A DNA stretch of 11,286 bases. Source: Gammaproteobacteria bacterium (GTDB taxonomy: Bacteria > Pseudomonadota > Gammaproteobacteria > Steroidobacterales > BM003). Of the stretch, positions 7,436-11,286 are shown one piece after another. Where the stretch lies: NCBI GenBank assembly GCA_026193125.1, contig JAPHSC010000246.1:1-11286 (forward strand). Direction: 5' to 3'. Every line of letters begins with the position of its first letter. Position 1 is the stretch's first letter. A model generated the notes under the pieces. That model was not told the origin of the DNA and made no database searches. It saw only the letters and a program-made list of their open reading frames with translations. A program made the translations under genes and the position numbers.

Positions 7436-9919
7436 CTAGTCGCCAGCATCATGCGCCGCTGTAGCATCGGCATGATAGCGAACCGCAACCACGGCGCCAT
7501 CAACAAACGCGGGCACTATGGCAAGGACCTGTTCACGGGTGATGGCGTTAATGGATTCATGCACATCGTGGGCGTCCGGAATCGCATCGAATTGCAGGTA
7601 TTGGCTTGCCAAAAATGCAGTTCTCTCACGGTTGCTCTGGTGTTGGGTCATATACCTGCCCAACAGGTACTGACGGGCGTCATCAACCTCGGCCTGACTC
7701 GGTGGCTCACTGAGCAGGCCTTGCAGTTGCTCTTGCAGCAGGGCCTGCATCGCGCCGAACTTGTCCGGATCCACGCCTATACCGAGGCTTATCCAACCTT
7801 TCTGCCTGTCGGAGTGATAGCGACCGTCGATATAGTAGATCAGGCCGCGGTCTGAAATTGCCGCCTTGCCAAGCCGCCCTTCGTAACCGTGGCTTAGTAT
7901 GTAAAGCAAAGCTTGCCAGGGTCCCGCCTCGGCGGAAGCAAGCGGCGGGGCCGGCACCGCGTAGCCGAGTTGGGCCTGGGCAATGGGATGGTCCAGCCAG
8001 GCATCCAGGCGTTTGCCGGAGACCGAGGCAGACGGCCCGTCCTGCCAGGCGGCTGGTTGCAGTGCCCCAAAACGAGTCTCCAGCAAGGCCATCACCTCTG
8101 CCTGGTCGATGTCCCCCGCCAGCACGATGGCCAGTGGTGCCTTGATCAGGTCCTGTTTTGGGGATGATTGCGACACTGCAGTCTCGAGCAAGGTTTGCAG
8201 ACGCGTCTCAGGGTCCTGGGATTCCTGCCCGGCAGGCGCCTCCCCAAGCTGCATCAGATTCAAGTCCCTACGCAAGACGTCCAGTGCCTCCGCCAAATCC
8301 AGTGCCAGGCAACGTTGCTGCAAAGAACTGACGCCAGAGTCCGGGTCGCCCGTATCCAGGAGTTCCGAAGCGCGCCATCCCTCCCCCTGGAAAAGCAGAC
8401 GCACATGCGCGGTGGGCGTAGCCGGCGCGCGCTGTAAAATCACCGGCAGTCCACCAGCAAGGCGGCGTATCTCCGCGGGAGATGCCCTCTCAGTGTCTCC
8501 GCTGCCACTGGGCGAACGATCGGGTCCATAGCGCAGCGGCAGCTGGGCCGACCTGGCGGTCTCAGCCACCTGTTCTCCCGGCAAATACCAGCCTATGCTG
8601 CGCTGGTGAGGCTGTAGATATCGTCGTGCGGCATGCATAACATCCTCGGCGCTCACGGCGGCCAGCGCCGTCTCAAGGCCCAGCAGGACATCCAGCGCGC
8701 CCAGGCCATCGAAATAAGCCAGCTGGTGAGCTGCGTCTTCCGTGGTTTCCAGATCGAAAGTGAGTTGCCTGCGCAGGTTGGCAATCGCCCTATCCAGCCG
8801 CTCGTTATTCACCGGCGTATTCCGCAACTGACTGATTCGCTGCTCCAGTGCCAGCTCGAACTCGGCGGGATCCCCGTCCGGGGCAATGCTGCCGGAAATT
8901 GTGAACACATAGGTATCGGCTGAAGGTGGAAACCAGGTCGTCATCCCCTCCCCCAGGCCGGCCAACAGTGATTGCCTCGCTACCGGTGTCACACTGTTGT
9001 CCTGACTGAAATTTATACCGCCACTGCCACCCAGCAGTTCCTGGAGCACCAGGAAAGCGGCGAAGTCCGTATGCCTGACCGAGGGCGCATGATAGGCGAT
9101 CTCAAACAGCTGGTCCGAGCCAGGACCCGTGAGATTCACCCGTCGGACGCCTTGCTGAATCGCTTCTACCGTCCTTGGCAGGGGTGTAGCTTCCCTGGCT
9201 GGGAAATCACCGAAAAGCTCGGCCACCCTGCGTAACACGGCCGCAGTATCAATGTCTCCCACTATGGCCAACACAGCATTACCGGGGTGGTAATTGTCTT
9301 TATAAAAGGCCTGGATATCCTCCAGCTGAATCTTCTGTATGTCGCTTTCCAGGCCAATCACGTTATTTCTATACGGATGACCCAGGATGGATACGAACAC
9401 CAGCTGGTCGTGCAAACGCGATGCCGGGTTGTTCTCGTAGCCATGCATCTCAGACAAGATCGCCCCGCGTTCCGACTCAAGCTCGGTAGCCGGAATAATC
9501 AGGCGCGCCATGCGGTCGGCCTCAATTCGAAGGGCGGTGTCCAGCTCCGTCACCGGAACCGTCTCAAAATAAGTGGTTTGATCTATCCAGGTGTAGCCAT
9601 GCCACTCGCCCCCGGCCGCATAAATTCGGCTTACTAACTCGGTGTCGGGGAAATTTTTGCTGGCGCGGAAAGCCATGTGCTCAAGAAAATGGGCCAGCCC
9701 GGTCCGTCCATACTCCTCGTCGCGGCCGCCGGCCCGGTACAGCATCTGCACGCTGACTGCCGGAAATCCATGATCTTCAAGCAAAATGACGGTAAGCCCA
9801 TTGGGCAGACGTTCAACCTGCGCCCTGGCCAGGTCCAGGTTTCCCCAGGCGATGCCCGGCAGGCTGATTATCCACAAGCAGAACACTACCCGGAGTGCTT
9901 TTCTCCAGGCGCTCAACAT
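7436..9919 (-). CDS. Exported M16-family (pitrilysin/insulinase-like) zinc metallopeptidase
   Basis: This is a clam-shell zinc peptidase of about 827 residues, presumably periplasmic, degrading peptides or small proteins. Numbering is from ATG 9919. The first residues form a good Sec signal peptide (basic start, hydrophobic core, likely cleavage after AWG near residue 26). The inverted zinc motif HFLEH is at residues 77-81, and the third ligand is probably the Glu of ILSEM near residue 159. The first M16 unit then continues through IVGDID near residue 222 and its inactive partner subdomain. A second unit starts near residue 488 (LAGGLPVILQR). It has no HxxEH and reaches its own LAGDID motif after only about 110 residues, against about 175 in the first unit, so it is shortened and catalytically dead. 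The frame also opens at 10012, but the extra 31 residues would bury the signal peptide and lack a ribosome site. Confidence 0.9.
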   Translation of the reverse strand: MLSAWRKALRVVFCLWIISLPGIAWGNLDLARAQVERLPNGLTVILLEDHGFPAVSVQMLYRAGGRDEEYGRTGLAHFLEHMAFRASKNFPDTELVSRIYAAGGEWHGYTWIDQTTYFETVPVTELDTALRIEADRMARLIIPATELESERGAILSEMHGYENNPASRLHDQLVFVSILGHPYRNNVIGLESDIQKIQLEDIQAFYKDNYHPGNAVLAIVGDIDTAAVLRRVAELFGDFPAREATPLPRTVEAIQQGVRRVNLTGPGSDQLFEIAYHAPSVRHTDFAAFLVLQELLGGSGGINFSQDNSVTPVARQSLLAGLGEGMTTWFPPSADTYVFTISGSIAPDGDPAEFELALEQRISQLRNTPVNNERLDRAIANLRRQLTFDLETTEDAAHQLAYFDGLGALDVLLGLETALAAVSAEDVMHAARRYLQPHQRSIGWYLPGEQVAETARSAQLPLRYGPDRSPSGSGDTERASPAEIRRLAGGLPVILQRAPATPTAHVRLLFQGEGWRASELLDTGDPDSGVSSLQQRCLALDLAEALDVLRRDLNLMQLGEAPAGQESQDPETRLQTLLETAVSQSSPKQDLIKAPLAIVLAGDIDQAEVMALLETRFGALQPAAWQDGPSASVSGKRLDAWLDHPIAQAQLGYAVPAPPLASAEAGPWQALLYILSHGYEGRLGKAAISDRGLIYYIDGRYHSDRQKGWISLGIGVDPDKFGAMQALLQEQLQGLLSEPPSQAEVDDARQYLLGRYMTQHQSNRERTAFLASQYLQFDAIPDAHDVHESINAITREQVLAIVPAFVDGAVVAVRYHADATAAHDAGD

Positions 9920-10177
9920 TGAGCGATTATCCGTCCGGGTTGCAGCAGGCGTACCGGTTGAATGTGACCTGAATGACAAGGCGATACTCCCCGAAACTGG
10001 TGTGGTGTACATATTACATGGCCGGAATCAGTGTCGTTTGAGATTCGCTTGCCAGGCTCAGGGGTCGCTCCCGCTATCACCGTATCGCCACCCGCGGGAT
10101 ATACGCAAGCCTGCGCAAATGGCACCCAAATTGGTTTGCCTTGCGACTCTGAATGCTCCTTATTATGCAAATGCTCG

Positions 10178-10208
10178 AAAAAAAACCGGCCGTTCCGGGC
10201 CGCCTTTT
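10178..10208 (-). terminator. Terminator-like GC hairpin with an 8-base T-run on the minus strand
   Basis: Read on the minus strand, CGGCC, a 6-base loop and GGCCG are followed by G and eight Ts (plus-strand A-run at 10178-10185). This is the shape of a rho-independent terminator for leftward transcription. On the plus strand the same stem is followed by CC and four Ts, so it could act weakly in the other direction too. No gene in the window ends here on either strand. The stem is only five base pairs, which limits confidence. Confidence 0.45.
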
Positions 10209-10425
10209 CACCTTGTACACGGCCGTCCAGCCGGACTGCACTCCCTGCAAGCCAAAGCGGCTTGCTTTCGGCAAACACCCACAATAATGCCACAGGCACC
10301 ACTCCAACCTTGGACTGGCTACAGATTCCAGGCCCAACTGACGCCAACATCTTGTCACTCAAGGGTTTTTCTCCCTTCGTAAAACCGTTCTCGATGTAGG
10401 TAACTGTACGGGTTTCGCTTTTATT

Positions 10426-10448
10426 TGGACAGGGTTAACTAGTGTCCA
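10426..10448. promoter_or_regulatory. TGGACA-N11-TGTCCA inverted repeat upstream of korA
   Basis: Perfect 6-base inverted arms TGGACA (10426-10431) and TGTCCA (10443-10448) flank an AT-containing 11-base centre. The arms are about 17 bases apart centre to centre, nearly two helical turns. It lies about 150 bases before the korA start, where an activator or repressor site would be reasonable. Arms this short can occur by chance. Confidence 0.3.
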
Positions 10449-10594
10449 GGCGCGTCAAAAGCACCGGGAGTTCCGCTAACAGGATGTAGAAGAATGTCGC
10501 CGCCCAGGTGGTAAATCAGGGCGGATCACGGCCAGAGTGGGTACCGGAAAAACGCGCCGCTTTCAGAAACCTAACGATCAGGAAGCGTGGGCAA

Positions 10595-11286
10595 ATGCAA
10601 TCGACCCTTTCGCCCGAAGCCCGGGCCCAAGCCGCGAAAGCGGACCATTCGATGAGCGCAACGATCCAAAAGGTCGATGAGCACGTCGTGGAAATCATTT
10701 CGGACTCTGGTGAGGGCGCTCAGACCGCCGGCCAGATGTTTGGCACGCTCTGCGCCAAGATGGGCAACGGTGTCTGGACCGTGGAGATCATCCCGGCGGA
10801 AATCGAGCCGCCAGCCCGAAGCACTGCAGGCGCCAGCGGTAATCGCATTCGCATCGGTGTGGATGCCATTACCAATGCCGGCGACGAGGCCGACCTGGTC
10901 ATCGCATTCAACGAGCAGGTCTTGCTCGGGCGGGAAGCGGCTGGCGAATTCCGGCCCGGCGCAACCATCATGCTTGAAAGCAAGTGGCGCGAGGACCGGG
11001 AACCCGCAATCGTGTCCGCCTACACGGAAGCCTACGAGGCGCTGGTCGCCAAGGGTTACCGTGTAGTCGAGATCAACATGGAAGATGAATGCCGCAAGGT
11101 TGTGGATAATCCGCAGCGCGGCAAGAACATTTTCGTGGTCGGCATCTTGTCCTGCATGTATTCCCGCGACCTGGATATTGTGCGCCAGGAGATCGCCAAG
11201 AAATTCAAGAAAAAGGGTGACAAGGTCATCCAGTCCAACCTGGCGCTGCTGGATGCCGGTTACGACTGGGCTACTGAACACCTTGA
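10595..11286 (+). CDS. korA: 2-oxoacid:ferredoxin oxidoreductase subunit alpha (KorA-type), N-terminal part (3' truncated)
   Basis: The frame is open from ATG 10595 to the window end (230 full codons), out of roughly 580-620 expected. The gene encodes the subunit of 2-oxoglutarate (or another 2-oxoacid):ferredoxin oxidoreductase in which the gamma domain is fused ahead of the alpha (pyrimidine-binding) domain. The partner KorB carries TPP, and the pair makes the acyl-CoA plus reduced ferredoxin. The visible part is the gamma domain: DSGEGAQTAGQMF near residues 35-47 is the family's glycine-rich nucleotide/CoA-side loop, followed by PAEIEPPARSTAGASGN and GDEADLVIAFN, both typical. The Shine-Dalgarno AGGAAG at 10580-10585 lies 9 bases before the ATG and supports this start; ATG 10652 is an in-frame alternative. 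KorB would be expected just downstream, outside the window. Substrate assignment to 2-oxoglutarate is by family likeness; a pyruvate or branched-chain 2-oxoacid version is possible. Confidence 0.85.
   Translation, partial: MQSTLSPEARAQAAKADHSMSATIQKVDEHVVEIISDSGEGAQTAGQMFGTLCAKMGNGVWTVEIIPAEIEPPARSTAGASGNRIRIGVDAITNAGDEADLVIAFNEQVLLGREAAGEFRPGATIMLESKWREDREPAIVSAYTEAYEALVAKGYRVVEINMEDECRKVVDNPQRGKNIFVVGILSCMYSRDLDIVRQEIAKKFKKKGDKVIQSNLALLDAGYDWATEHL

Larger units (their letters stand above)
9920..10594. other. Divergent intergenic region between the M16 peptidase and korA
   Basis: About 675 bases separate two divergent genes. Minus-strand frames of 149 codons (9913-10362) and 93 codons (10077-10358) occur here but resemble no family I know, have no clear ribosome site and run through a terminator-like hairpin. 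I do not call them genes. Visible structure: the terminator-like hairpin at 10178-10208 (separate entry); a 7-base perfect stem GCAAGCC/GGCTTGC with a 5-base loop at 10247-10265, followed by only three Ts; a short AAGGG/CCCTT hairpin at 10361-10377; and an inverted repeat at 10426-10448 (separate entry). The region should hold promoters for both flanking genes, but I cannot place -35/-10 boxes with confidence. An untranslated small RNA is possible. Confidence 0.45.

Noticed and set aside
9920..10012. 31-residue N-terminal extension of the M16 peptidase from ATG 10012
   Set aside because: It would put a polar stretch before a well-formed signal peptide and has no Shine-Dalgarno sequence, so ATG 9919 is the better start.
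9913..10362. Minus-strand open frame of 149 codons upstream of the M16 gene
   Set aside because: It runs through a terminator-like hairpin and into the M16 signal peptide region in another frame, and it resembles no family known to me.
10571..11281. Minus-strand open frame of 236 codons at the right end
   Set aside because: The plus strand encodes a clear KorA-type gamma domain with a good ribosome site over the same bases. The minus-strand product looks like no family.
1..11286. Mobile element, CRISPR array, toxin-antitoxin or defence system
   Set aside because: I found no transposase, integrase, terminal inverted repeat pair, spaced direct repeats or small paired frames of that kind. All long genes are metabolic, transport or peptidase families.

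Overview
The window looks like part of a chromosome from a marine-type gammaproteobacterium. It is moderately GC-rich, its genes are densely packed housekeeping and catabolic enzymes, and its proteins have proteobacterial character (a GhrA-like reductase, an NhaC antiporter, a secreted M16 peptidase and a KorA-type oxidoreductase subunit). The taxon is inferred from protein flavour only. There is no rRNA, tRNA, transposase, phage gene or CRISPR array. No complete regulator gene is present.

Layout. (1) 1-428 (+): the C-terminal half of a GhrA-like D-2-hydroxyacid dehydrogenase, cut by the window start. (2) 429-932: a leader without a convincing gene but with several inverted repeats. (3) 933-5951 (+): a catabolic block made of a PruA/RocA-type aldehyde dehydrogenase, a class III aminotransferase of the ornithine/acetylornithine/GABA type, the wreck of a lipoprotein gene, and an NhaC-family carrier. 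(4) 5976-9919 (-): a second class III (omega-amino acid) aminotransferase and, upstream of it on the same strand, a large exported M16 zinc peptidase. The block at (3) and this pair converge, with only 24 bases between stop codons. (5) 9920-10594: a divergent intergenic region of about 675 bases with hairpins, one of them terminator-like. (6) 10595-end (+): the start of a KorA-type 2-oxoacid:ferredoxin oxidoreductase alpha subunit, cut by the window end.

How the genes could work together. An omega-transaminase yielding a semialdehyde, plus a glutamate-semialdehyde-type dehydrogenase, is the classic two-step route from ornithine (or a related diamino or omega-amino acid) to glutamate. The NhaC protein could supply the Na+/H+ exchange or solute uptake for that route. 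The second aminotransferase could widen the substrate range. KorA would oxidise 2-oxoglutarate, the keto acid paired with glutamate, but it is a separate transcription unit. The pathway is an inference from families and gene order. Substrates cannot be read from sequence alone.

The least ordinary items are the pseudogene remnant at 4054-4456 (lipoprotein signal, PD40/TolB-like fragment and a foreign C-terminus in three different frames), the perfect 18-base palindrome at 2531-2548, the shortened second half of the M16 peptidase, and the terminator-like hairpin at 10178-10208 that belongs to no visible gene. I see no clear sign of a wholly new system.
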